NCBI RefSeq assembly: GCF_001652265.1
Contig: NZ_LWBS01000263.1
Location: 11,015-75,014 of the forward strand
Source of the DNA: Rhizobium leguminosarum
Lineage (GTDB): Bacteria > Pseudomonadota > Alphaproteobacteria > Rhizobiales > Rhizobiaceae
Length of the DNA stretch: 64,000 bases
Direction: 5' to 3'
Part shown: positions 52,330 through 60,534 of the stretch, one piece after another
Layout of the letters: the number at the start of each line of letters is the position of its first letter
Numbering within the stretch: position 1 is the stretch's first letter
Translations under genes and position numbers: made by a program
The notes under the pieces: generated by a model
The model's input: the letters and a program-made list of their open reading frames with translations, nothing else
Database searches by the model: none
Told to the model about the DNA's origin: nothing

Positions 52330-54453
52330 CTATTCGGCCGCGATCACATGCATGTCGATCTCGGCTGGCTCATCTTCGATCTCCGGCTCGGTTTCCGCCA
52401 TGGCCGTTTCACCGCCATCTTCCGCCGTGTCTTCGATTTCATGATCGCCGGACTGACGAGTCTCGGCAGGCGAGGTGTCGTCTACCGCGGTGACCGGGTG
52501 GCCGGGCGTGCGCAGCGGCTCTGGCAACCAGCCGGACCCGGCGAGCAGTTCCTGCGCCTTTTCGGCCATGTCGCCCTTCTTGAGGTGCTCGATGCGATCA
52601 CCGGCGCGCGTACCCTTCACCTCGCGCACCGACGCGAGGATGCGGGCCTTGGTGACACGGCCGAGATAGGTGTCGATCGTGGGCTCCCACCCGGCTGCCA
52701 CCATGTCGAGATCGACCGCCTGGGCCAGCTGGTCGGCGTGGGCGAGCGCACGAGGCCGACGGTTGTAGGCCTCGTAGATCGCGTTGACCGACAGCGACAC
52801 GCAATGCGCAAAAAGGCAGTGGCGGCTGTCGCCGTCGAACGCCTGCAGCGCCTCCCACAGCTCGCCGGGCTCCTTGGGGAGCGCCGCCACCCACGCCTGA
52901 TGGCGGCCGTCTACTGCCAAGGCCAGGCTGCTGTCATTGAGACTTGGCGCCTGCGTGCCGAAACTGACGCTTTTCAGGTCGAACTCCAGGCAGGTATCCG
53001 AGCCATAGTGATAGAAGGCCCGAAGCGTGAGCGCATGGAGCGCGGCGAGGAAGGCGACATCGGGCCGCTCGCCGAGCGCATGGCGCAGAGCCAGCGTGCG
53101 ATGGGCGGTCAGTTCGGTCATCAAGCGGTCCGGGATCGGCTTCAGGCCGTCGTCTTCCTCAGGGTCCGGTGTCGTTTCGATGTCCGCGGCAAGGTGATCG
53201 TCCTCATGCTCGGCGCGCGCCGCGATGGTGTTGACGCCGTCCTCGATCTCGGGATCAACTTCCGGCTCAATCGGCCGTTCGTCTTCTGGGCGGACATAGC
53301 CGCGCTCGACCCGGAGGTTGCCCGATCCGTCGATGCAGACGAAAGCGCCAGCCCGCGCGATCTCCTCGGGGTCGAAGACCATCGGCCGATCGTCGAGCGC
53401 GCTGATCGCTGTCTCGATCTCCGCGAGCCGTTCGTCCACCTCGTCGGGCAGATCTTCGGCCTCGGCATAGGTTTCCTCCAGGGCGTCCAACTCGGCCTGA
53501 AGGGCGTCGCGCGTGGCCTGTTCCTCCTCGGTGAGAGGGAGTTGCTCGCCACGGAGGTGACGCAGGCCGTAGGTGTGGCCGTAGGGGAAGTCCGGCGCGA
53601 CATCGATCCACTTCCAGCCTTCGGCGGAGATCGCCTCGGACTGCTCACGCAGCTTCTCGGCCACCAGCATGTCGAGAAGACCGACATCGTGCAGCCAGCC
53701 GCCGTCGTCACCCTGGAACAGGTCGTGCATGATGACGCCCCCAGCTTCGGTGTAGGCTTCCACCCCGACGAACTGCGCACGCTTGTCGGCGGCGCGGACC
53801 GCGCCCTCGGTGAGCATCCGGCGTATGAGATGCGGTTCCTTACTGTAGGCCTGCGCAAGGCGCTCGAAGACCTGTTCCTGCCGCTCATGATCGCCGTTGA
53901 CGGTGAACGCCATCAACTGATCGAGAGTCATGCCGTCGGCGGCATAGACGTCGAGGAGCTTGGGCGAGATCGACGCCAGACGCAGGCGCTGCTTCACGAC
54001 CGAGACCGAGACGAACTGGTTGGCGGCGATCTCCTCTTCGGACATACCCTTCTCGCGGAAGGTCAGGAAGGCACGGAACTGGTCCAGCGGATGCAGCGGG
54101 GCCCGCTGGATGTTTTCGGCCAGCGAATCCTCCTCGGCCATGCCGCCCTCGCGGACGACGCAGGGGACTGGCGCGTTCTTGGCGAGGCGTTTCTGCTTCA
54201 CCAGCAGTTCAAGCGCCCGATAGCGGCGGCCGCCGGCCGGGATCTCGAACATGCCGGTCTCGTTGCCGTCCGCATCGCGCACGGGCCGCACGGTGATGCT
54301 CTGGAGGAGAGTTCGCCGGGCGATGTCCTCCGCCAGCTCCTCGATCGACACACCGGCCTTGATCCGCCGGACGTTCGCCTGGGAGATGACGAGGTGGTTG
54401 AAGGGGATGTCGCGCGACGACGACAGGGTGATCTTTTTCGCAGCAGTAGCCAT
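52330..54453 (-). CDS. ParB/RepB/Spo0J-like nuclease-domain protein
   Basis: A large ParB-like protein of 707 residues. The N-terminal ParB domain shows LVISQANVRRIKAGVSIEEL, FEIPAGGRRYRALELL and the helix-turn-helix MSEEEIAANQFVSVSVVKQR. The C-terminal 400 residues are acidic and helical, much longer than chromosomal ParB. Such proteins are typical of ICE/plasmid accessory regions next to DUF932 genes. The ATG at 54453 has GGAG nine bases upstream; an in-frame ATG five codons earlier coincides with the end of the conserved leader hairpin. It probably acts in DNA protection or maintenance after transfer. Confidence 0.93.
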   Translation of the reverse strand: MATAAKKITLSSSRDIPFNHLVISQANVRRIKAGVSIEELAEDIARRTLLQSITVRPVRDADGNETGMFEIPAGGRRYRALELLVKQKRLAKNAPVPCVVREGGMAEEDSLAENIQRAPLHPLDQFRAFLTFREKGMSEEEIAANQFVSVSVVKQRLRLASISPKLLDVYAADGMTLDQLMAFTVNGDHERQEQVFERLAQAYSKEPHLIRRMLTEGAVRAADKRAQFVGVEAYTEAGGVIMHDLFQGDDGGWLHDVGLLDMLVAEKLREQSEAISAEGWKWIDVAPDFPYGHTYGLRHLRGEQLPLTEEEQATRDALQAELDALEETYAEAEDLPDEVDERLAEIETAISALDDRPMVFDPEEIARAGAFVCIDGSGNLRVERGYVRPEDERPIEPEVDPEIEDGVNTIAARAEHEDDHLAADIETTPDPEEDDGLKPIPDRLMTELTAHRTLALRHALGERPDVAFLAALHALTLRAFYHYGSDTCLEFDLKSVSFGTQAPSLNDSSLALAVDGRHQAWVAALPKEPGELWEALQAFDGDSRHCLFAHCVSLSVNAIYEAYNRRPRALAHADQLAQAVDLDMVAAGWEPTIDTYLGRVTKARILASVREVKGTRAGDRIEHLKKGDMAEKAQELLAGSGWLPEPLRTPGHPVTAVDDTSPAETRQSGDHEIEDTAEDGGETAMAETEPEIEDEPAEIDMHVIAAE

Positions 54454-54465
54454 GGGAATGTACTC

Positions 54466-54545
54466 CATGACGGGCGGCCGAGAGCCTCTCTCTCGACCTC
54501 CAACCCGTCACGAAGCGAAGCGCCGCCCTCTTCCTCTAAAGGGGG
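54466..54545 (-). promoter_or_regulatory. Conserved structured 5' leader of ParB-like gene
   Basis: Reading the minus strand, an outer 7-bp stem TGACGGG/CCCGTCA (54504-54510 / 54468-54474) encloses a 9-bp inner hairpin (54490-54498 / 54476-54484) with loop AGAGG. The last outer-stem base is the A of an upstream ATG. The same architecture with different inner-stem bases is found before the DUF932 gene (55838-55916). Upstream of both is a GAGGAAGAGG box. Confidence 0.78.
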
Positions 54546-54628
54546 CAGCGCCACGTACCGGTGGAGCGAAGAGACACGGAAACGCAAAGCCGGAGACACG
54601 GAAAACCGCGTCCCCGGCGTCACGGAGA

Positions 54629-55825
54629 TCAGATCGCTCGGTCGAGCAGCTTCTTGGCCTTGGCCTCCATGTCGAGGCGAGCGTCCTGATGGGGTTTGTC
54701 GCGGGCGACGGCGGTGATGCCCTGCACGAAATCGAAGATGCTCTCCGGCGGGCGGCCTTCTTCGGCCAACACCGCGTCGATGATCTTGCCGGTTTCCGCT
54801 TTGGAGAAGCCGCGGCGGCGCAGGAAGTCTGTGCGATCCTCGTCGCTGCGCGCCACGATCCGCTCGCGCGCCGCCCTGATGCCGTTGACGAAAGGCAGTG
54901 GCGAGGAATTGGCAAAGTTCGCCAGCGCTGGAGCCGCCTCATGCGCAAACCGGTTGGCGGCGTATTTGCTGTGCCGGATGGTGATTTCTTCGAAATCCTC
55001 CACGCCCCACAAATTGCGATTCTGGCAGACCGCGCGCAGATAGAAGCTCGCCATACCAAGTGTCTTGGCGCCTACTTCGGAATTCCAGCAGTAGAAGCCC
55101 CGGAAGTAGAGATCCGGCGAGCCGTCCGGCAGACGGCCGGCTTCGATCGGGTTCAGGTCATCGACGAGGAAGAGGAAGACGTCCCGATCCGAAGTATAGA
55201 GCGTCGTGGTGTCTTTGGTGATGTCGACGCGGGGATTGTAGATGCCCGTCGACCAGTCGAGCACGCCGGGCACTTTCCAGCGTGTGTCGCCCGTGCCGTT
55301 GCCGGCAATGCGTTGCACGGCCTCGACCAGTTCATGATCGTAAATGCGGCCGTAGTCCGGGCCGGTGACGGCGCGCAGTTCGACACGGCCATTATCAGTT
55401 TCCAGCGTCTTGATCTGCTCGGCCCGATTGGACGTCAGGCCATATTGCAGGTTGATCGCGGCGAGCGGCGCGGGCAGCTGGCGCAGATAGGCTGCTGGCG
55501 CGCCGACCAGGCTCGCGAGTTGGCCGAAGCTCCAATGGGTCGGAGCGATGGGCGTATCCGCGCCTGGCAGGATCAACGCCAGCCGTTCCGGGTCGCTGCG
55601 GTTCGCCTCAACATGGATCAAGGCGCTTTCCACCACGCGCGTCCGGCTGCGATCGGCGCGATCACGGACGGCCCGGGCCAGCTCGGACAGCGACAGGTAG
55701 CGCTCGTCTGCGGGCCGGGAAAACCATTCCGACGAGACGCGGCCGATTCGCTCGCCGCGGCCGACATCCACTTTGTAGCCGCCGCTGGTGTCGCGGCGCG
55801 CGTCGAGAACTGAAACTTGGGTCAT
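54629..55825 (-). CDS. DUF932 domain protein
   Basis: A 398-residue DUF932 protein, a phage/plasmid-type family (YfjQ/YafZ-like). Family segments include HWSFGQLASLVGAPAAYLRQ, YLRQLPAPLAAINLQYGL and GFYCWNSEVGAKTLG. Function unknown; DUF932 proteins are often encoded with ParB-like proteins in transferable elements. I start at the ATG at 55825, which has GGAG nine bases upstream; an in-frame ATG five codons earlier overlaps the leader. Confidence 0.92.
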   Translation of the reverse strand: MTQVSVLDARRDTSGGYKVDVGRGERIGRVSSEWFSRPADERYLSLSELARAVRDRADRSRTRVVESALIHVEANRSDPERLALILPGADTPIAPTHWSFGQLASLVGAPAAYLRQLPAPLAAINLQYGLTSNRAEQIKTLETDNGRVELRAVTGPDYGRIYDHELVEAVQRIAGNGTGDTRWKVPGVLDWSTGIYNPRVDITKDTTTLYTSDRDVFLFLVDDLNPIEAGRLPDGSPDLYFRGFYCWNSEVGAKTLGMASFYLRAVCQNRNLWGVEDFEEITIRHSKYAANRFAHEAAPALANFANSSPLPFVNGIRAARERIVARSDEDRTDFLRRRGFSKAETGKIIDAVLAEEGRPPESIFDFVQGITAVARDKPHQDARLDMEAKAKKLLDRAI

Positions 55826-55837
55826 GGGACCAATCTC

Positions 55838-55916
55838 CATGACGGGCGCCGGAGACCTCTTCTCCAGCCCTCAACCCGTCACGGCAAAGCCGGTCCGTCC
55901 TCTTCCTCTCAAAGGG
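55838..55916 (-). promoter_or_regulatory. Conserved structured 5' leader of DUF932 gene
   Basis: Minus-strand outer stem TGACGGG/CCCGTCA (55875-55881 / 55840-55846) is identical to that of the ParB-like leader. The inner 8-bp hairpin (55861-55868 / 55848-55855) has different bases but pairs fully (one G-U) and has the same AGAGG loop. Spacing between stems and to the ATG-GAG and second ATG is nearly identical. It may be an RNA control element, a protein-binding RNA hairpin or an attenuator. Confidence 0.78.
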
Positions 55917-55925
55917 GCGTTGCGG

Positions 55926-56174
55926 GGCCTCCCGCAGAAGGGGTCGACCGAAACGCAAGGCTCGGACGTTGGGGAAGACTTTCCCCTTTCGGTAAATCCG
56001 TGAATGTCTGCAAGATTGCTGCGAGCATTTGCGCTACAACTGTAGAAATACTGAAATGAGTTCAAGGGTGGGATGAGTGCGCATTCGACGATTGAGGATT
56101 TCGAGTATTCGGGGGATGTCTGAGGATCGTGTGTATTTCGCCGATCATCCGCGGCACCGGCGGCGGATGGGCGC
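55926..56174. other. Divergent intergenic region before defence island
   Basis: About 250 bases between the DUF932 leader and the first plus-strand island gene. A GGGGAA/TTCCCC palindrome (55971-55986) could be an operator. The stretch from 56000 to 56120 is AT-richer and probably carries the promoters of both directions. No gene is seen. Confidence 0.45.
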
Positions 56175-57743
56175 ATGAGGGGCGCCGAATTCCCGACGCC
56201 GTCAGCACCGTCGCGTAAGATTTCCGGGGAAGACGCAAGGTCGTTGATTGAAGCCCAACTGGCCGCTCATGGTGACGGCGTTCTTGCCGTCCTTGGGCGA
56301 TATCGGCTGGCGGATGCCGTGGCTGCCTGGCACGGGACCATCCGCGCCGTCGAGGAGTTCATCAACCTTCCCCGGTTCGGCATCGACGATCCGCGTGTGA
56401 GGGCACGGCTTTGTTCGATCCCTCTCGACGATCGGCTGCTGTCCAATGTGGAGTCCGTCTTCCGGGCCGTTCGGGAGATATTGTCCCCGCGCTTCGACGC
56501 CGACGTCGTCGGCCGTTACCTCCAGACGATGTTGCAGACCGCCGCCATCGCCAGCGCGTTCAAGATGCACGGGCAGGCTTTCGGACCCGGCATTACGCTC
56601 GACACCGTGGGCGCGGCCGTTGACTATTTCCAATCGCGCCGCCGGCACATGGTCTCTTTGCTCTACACCATGCCCTTCGCGTGCAAGGGAACAGACCGGC
56701 TCGTGCCTCTCGACACACTGAATGTCCTTCTGCCCCAGGTCGAGCATAGCTGCATCACGATTACGGGCTTCCACCTGAAGCTGGCCCAATTGGACATTCT
56801 CGACGACTTCAGCCTGGAGGCTGACGGGATCGGAGCGATGGCCAGCCACGGGTTCGACACGCTCGATGAGAATTTCCTGGAGCCGGAACGGGCGTCCATC
56901 CATGTCATGGCCGAGCTTCGTCGAGATCAGATTGTGTTGCCAACGATGGAGGCGCTCGATCCGAAGAAGATTTTTTCAGCGGCCGAGCTGCGAAATTCGG
57001 TGAGGCTGATCGGCGCGACCTACGCGGCCTTCGGGCTGAACGATTCCGATTTCTCGACGATGGCGCTGTTGATGATCGCCTTCGCGCGTCATGCCCCCGA
57101 CGACTATTTCGTCGAGATCGGAAAGGCGAAATTTCAAGCGATGCTCCGGGCACAGTCGGTTCTCGACCCAGACGAACTCGAACGGCTGCTGGTGAACGTG
57201 CCCTCTGACCACGCCACCAACAGCAATGCCTATGAGCCGTTTATCGACGCTGGCGATATGGTGGTCTCGAACGTCAACCTGCTGTCGCGTTTCCTGTATG
57301 CCTTCAAGAACGTCCACCTGGGCAGCCGCCGGCGCTTTCAAATCCATGCCGGCTTCATCTTCGAGGATATGGTGAAGCGTGACCTGTCCGTCATGGGTTT
57401 CCAGGTGACTGACGTGAAGCGCATCAACCGCAAGGAATTCGACGTCGTCACTATCCACGGCGGCGTGATCTATAATTTCCAATGCAAGAACAACTGGATC
57501 GACCTGGCAAAGGTCGAGTCAAACCGGGCCCTGTTCGTCCGCTACAATCGGTCTCTGACCAACTACTATCGCCGCGCGCTTCAAAAAGAGCGCAGGCGTG
57601 AAGGTTTGCTCAAGGACAAACTGGGTCTCGATAAGGTGGAGCATTACCTTATCAGCCGCTTTCCGGTGATCGGGTCCGACGCCCGGGTCATCAACTACAA
57701 TCAGATTGACCGTTTGAAGGCGGTCGTTAGGGGCGCCGCTTGA
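56175..57743 (+). CDS. Putative PD-(D/E)xK-like nuclease protein (island gene 1)
   Basis: A 522-residue protein of no family I recognise. The N-terminal 370 residues are mostly helical. The C-terminal part has the look of a restriction-endonuclease fold: FIFEDMVKRD (Glu397), then KEFDVV (Asp423), a beta-strand and FQCKNNW (Gln436, Lys438), i.e. D-x12-QxK, the active-site pattern of Mrr/VSR-like PD-(D/E)xK nucleases. No signal peptide. It overlaps the next gene by four bases (TTGA), so the two products probably interact. First gene of a five-gene plus-strand island. Nuclease activity is inferred from the motif only. Confidence 0.72.
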   Translation: MRGAEFPTPSAPSRKISGEDARSLIEAQLAAHGDGVLAVLGRYRLADAVAAWHGTIRAVEEFINLPRFGIDDPRVRARLCSIPLDDRLLSNVESVFRAVREILSPRFDADVVGRYLQTMLQTAAIASAFKMHGQAFGPGITLDTVGAAVDYFQSRRRHMVSLLYTMPFACKGTDRLVPLDTLNVLLPQVEHSCITITGFHLKLAQLDILDDFSLEADGIGAMASHGFDTLDENFLEPERASIHVMAELRRDQIVLPTMEALDPKKIFSAAELRNSVRLIGATYAAFGLNDSDFSTMALLMIAFARHAPDDYFVEIGKAKFQAMLRAQSVLDPDELERLLVNVPSDHATNSNAYEPFIDAGDMVVSNVNLLSRFLYAFKNVHLGSRRRFQIHAGFIFEDMVKRDLSVMGFQVTDVKRINRKEFDVVTIHGGVIYNFQCKNNWIDLAKVESNRALFVRYNRSLTNYYRRALQKERRREGLLKDKLGLDKVEHYLISRFPVIGSDARVINYNQIDRLKAVVRGAA

Positions 57744-58432
57744 AGTCCGATCCAGCCAAAGTCATCCATCTCCTGTCGGAATTCACCGGGCCGGATCTCA
57801 CCCATACGCTCGGGCGAATCGAGGGGGCCGTGCGGGGGATATCGGCCGACGACTGCGACGCCTTCCTTGAAGGGGCCGGTGCTGGTCGCGAAGTGCTTGC
57901 CGCGGCCGCCGAGATGAAGCGCTTGGCGGGTCAGATCAATGTGACGATCCACGCGCTGGGCATCCTACTGTGCCTGCCGCACATTCTGGAGCCAGGCGAG
58001 AAGGTCGAATATGTCTCGCTCGGCGCCGGCAATACAGGTCGGGAATTCGATCTGGAGACAAACCTGCGGGTGGCGGAGTTCAAGTTCATCCGCTGGCGCG
58101 GCGGCGCGGAATCGATCCGACAAAACTCCGTCTTCAAGGACTATGTCCTGCTGGCGGAGCATCTGACACCCAAGCGGAAATACTTGTATTTGCTGGGCAC
58201 CGAGCATGCTCTGAAATTCCTCCACGGCGGCCGGGCGCTTTCCAGCGTGCTCAGCCGGAACGACAAACTGCAGAAGATGTTCTCCGAGCGCTTCGACGGC
58301 CAATTTCGGAAGGTTCGCGACTATTATGCTGTTCATGGAGATGCGGTGCAGATCGAGGATGTCTCGGCATGGCTTTCGGAACTGGCGGAGGTGCTGATCA
58401 TCGAGCCGGTCCCTGACGATCTCATAGAGTGA
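57740..58432 (+). CDS. Putative PD-(D/E)xK-like nuclease partner (island gene 2)
   Basis: A 230-residue protein that starts at a TTG overlapping the stop of gene 1. I do not recognise the family. Around residues 102-118 it reads REFDLETNLRVAEFKFI: Asp104 and the ExK pair Glu113/Lys115 fit the PD-(D/E)xK core (acid, beta-hairpin, ExK). The stretch YLYLLGTEHALKFL after it resembles the following strand and helix. With gene 1 this gives two nuclease-like subunits made in fixed ratio. Activity and target are unproven. Confidence 0.7.
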   Translation: MKSDPAKVIHLLSEFTGPDLTHTLGRIEGAVRGISADDCDAFLEGAGAGREVLAAAAEMKRLAGQINVTIHALGILLCLPHILEPGEKVEYVSLGAGNTGREFDLETNLRVAEFKFIRWRGGAESIRQNSVFKDYVLLAEHLTPKRKYLYLLGTEHALKFLHGGRALSSVLSRNDKLQKMFSERFDGQFRKVRDYYAVHGDAVQIEDVSAWLSELAEVLIIEPVPDDLIE

Positions 58433-58624
58433 CTGCCGCAACGTCCAAGCTCTATGAAATGCGCTCGAAGCGGATATCGCGGTCAATTCATCTTCTTTAC
58501 CCGCCTCCAAAATCTTTAAGGCGCTGAATGCATAGAACTTTGATAATCGATGCTGTAGTAGAAAAATAGGTATCAATGACGTTTTGCGTGTATTGCGTTT
58601 TATTGAAGACGGGAGAGGAAGTAA

Positions 58625-59131
58625 GTGGCGAAGACGACAGACGAGGCGCACCGGAAGACGTCGAAGAAACCATACAACGAGCGATCTGATCTTGAGAAAC
58701 TTCAATCGCAATGGAACAAACTTTCCGGCCTTCATCTGAGGGATGAACCGTCCGCTGCGATCGTGCGCTGCGCGACCGCTGCTGAAATCGCCGCGAACTA
58801 CGCCATCAGAACGGAATGGGCTCGTCAGACCGAGTTCGACGCGGCGATCGTCGATCAATTTTTGCGATGGGCCAACGGTCTCCAGCTCAAGGTCTCGCGT
58901 CTATTTGTGCCAATTTACTTCGCTCGTCCCGAGAAGAGTAAAACCGGGAAGGCGCTCATCAAATCTGCTGATCGGATCAATTCCGTGCGGAACGCTGTCG
59001 TACACCAGGGGGCGTTCAGTAATGCAGAAGAGGCCGAGGCGGCGATTTCGGAAGCGAAGACGTTCATCAACCTGATCGTCGGCCTTTCCATTCCTGGCTT
59101 CGATATCGCGGCCAAGGTGACTAGCAAGTAG
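58625..59131 (+). CDS. Putative HEPN-domain protein (island gene 3)
   Basis: A 168-residue helical protein with the HEPN signature near the C-terminus: SVRNAVVHQGAF, Arg122-x4-His127. HEPN proteins with this RX4H motif are often RNases in abortive-infection, toxin-antitoxin and CRISPR systems, or they bind such enzymes. It starts at a GTG with GGAGAGGAAG upstream. It follows a 190-base AT-richer gap after gene 2, so it may have its own promoter, and precedes gene 4 by about 20 bases. Confidence 0.68.
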   Translation: MAKTTDEAHRKTSKKPYNERSDLEKLQSQWNKLSGLHLRDEPSAAIVRCATAAEIAANYAIRTEWARQTEFDAAIVDQFLRWANGLQLKVSRLFVPIYFARPEKSKTGKALIKSADRINSVRNAVVHQGAFSNAEEAEAAISEAKTFINLIVGLSIPGFDIAAKVTSK

Positions 59132-59153
59132 CGCACGAGCTTTGGGGGGACGA

Positions 59154-60467
59154 ATGAGCGCTTTGATCTCAATGGGAGAGTTGTGGGACGTCGACGTCAC
59201 CGTCGGCCTGACCACCCATACAAAGCATCGGCACGTTCCCAGCCCGGTAACACCGCTCTTCCAGGCGCCCGGAGCCGCGCCGGCTCTGACCTTCGGACCG
59301 ATCGCGTTGGCCGCGGCCGTCGCCAGAACGGCGACGACGCGCCCAGCGCGACCGCGACTGCTCGCCGGTCTCCAGAAAAGCGCGCTCGCCCATTTGGAAT
59401 GCCTGATCTCGAACGGGTCGTCGTTCGAGCTGACACCGGACTTTGCTGACTTGGCCGACACCGAGAGAACGCTGTTCACTGCGCGCTGTGGAGCCGGGAT
59501 AACGGATCTCTATATGAACGCCTTGGGGTATGTCTGGCGCGCCAACGCAGCTTGCCTATCAAAGGCGCTCAACCCGCATGCGGATTTTCTTTATGATGGC
59601 GGGAATGTCGATGGGCACGGCGTGGTTTTGGCCGAAGCGCACGGTTCGTTCGCCGCGAACGCGACCGCAAAGACCATCGCTTCTCAGGCGAAGCGAAAAT
59701 ATGCCCGACAGGTGAAGCCCTACGTCAACACGGGGTCAACGTTTGGCCATGTCGTCCACGGCTACTCCGTTGCCTTTGGCTCGAAGCCGGGAACGACAGG
59801 CGCATTCCTGAGTGTGGCCGAGACACGGATTTCGAAGCCCAAGAAAAAGTCTCCGCCGGGGCCCTCTGGCCAATCGCCCACCGGCAGCGGGGTTTCTAGG
59901 CCGATCGCGCTGGCGACGCACCGCTCGAACTTCTTTCTTATGGGTGCGAGCCATGTCGTCGATTGGATTGACTGGATCGGCGCGCCGGGTGAGTTGCTGG
60001 TGGATTCCGGACCGGTTGCCTTTGTTCGGTTGCCCTATGCCGGGCGTTGGTATCTCGGAAGCGCCTTTTCGATCTGGCCGGCTTTACACCCCCACTGGTG
60101 GCACGACGGACTCTGGGACGATCCGATGTGGCGGCACCACGCTGTTCGCGAGGTGATGGCCAGGGGTTTCCCGGCCGAGTCGGTTGGCTGGTTCGTCATG
60201 GAGGAGACGGCCTGTGCGGCGTTCCTCAACGGTCTCACCGGTATGATCCGGAGCGGCGGCGGCGATGGTCGTCCAGAGCGGCTCGACCTACCCACCTTCG
60301 ACCCCGTCGGCTTCGGTATTGGTGAGGGTAGCCGCAGCCGGCGCGTTGATGGCTCCGAGTATAATTACGCGCTGTTTCGCGACGGCCTTGCGCTGCTGGG
60401 CGACCCTTTCCGTTCACGCAAACTCGAGATGAGACGGTGGTCGCCCAAAGAGGGATTGGAGGGCTAG
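59154..60467 (+). CDS. Uncharacterised island gene 4, altered nuclease-like motif
   Basis: A 437-residue protein of unknown family. In the middle it reads ADFLYDGGNVDGHG then VLAEAHGSF: an Asp (144), a beta-strand and E161-A-H163. In many PD-(D/E)xK proteins this segment is EAKGS; here the lysine is histidine, which would leave a weakened or specialised active site. A Lys/Pro-rich linker (ISKPKKKSPPGP, near residue 225) separates it from a C-terminal half rich in Trp and His (WYLGSAFSIWPALHPHWWHD). The ATG at 59154 has GGGGGGA upstream; a TTG four codons earlier is less likely. Confidence 0.66.
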   Translation: MSALISMGELWDVDVTVGLTTHTKHRHVPSPVTPLFQAPGAAPALTFGPIALAAAVARTATTRPARPRLLAGLQKSALAHLECLISNGSSFELTPDFADLADTERTLFTARCGAGITDLYMNALGYVWRANAACLSKALNPHADFLYDGGNVDGHGVVLAEAHGSFAANATAKTIASQAKRKYARQVKPYVNTGSTFGHVVHGYSVAFGSKPGTTGAFLSVAETRISKPKKKSPPGPSGQSPTGSGVSRPIALATHRSNFFLMGASHVVDWIDWIGAPGELLVDSGPVAFVRLPYAGRWYLGSAFSIWPALHPHWWHDGLWDDPMWRHHAVREVMARGFPAESVGWFVMEETACAAFLNGLTGMIRSGGGDGRPERLDLPTFDPVGFGIGEGSRSRRVDGSEYNYALFRDGLALLGDPFRSRKLEMRRWSPKEGLEG

Positions 60468-60534
60468 CGGCATTGCACACGATTCGACGATCGCTACACG
60501 ATAGGGTAGCGCGAAAGACAAAAACGGGGGGAGC

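Noticed and set aside
52246..54717. An 823-codon plus-strand open frame
   Set aside because: It lies antisense to the ParB-like gene, which has clear family motifs; the plus-strand product is Arg/Asp-rich without domains and arises from high GC content.
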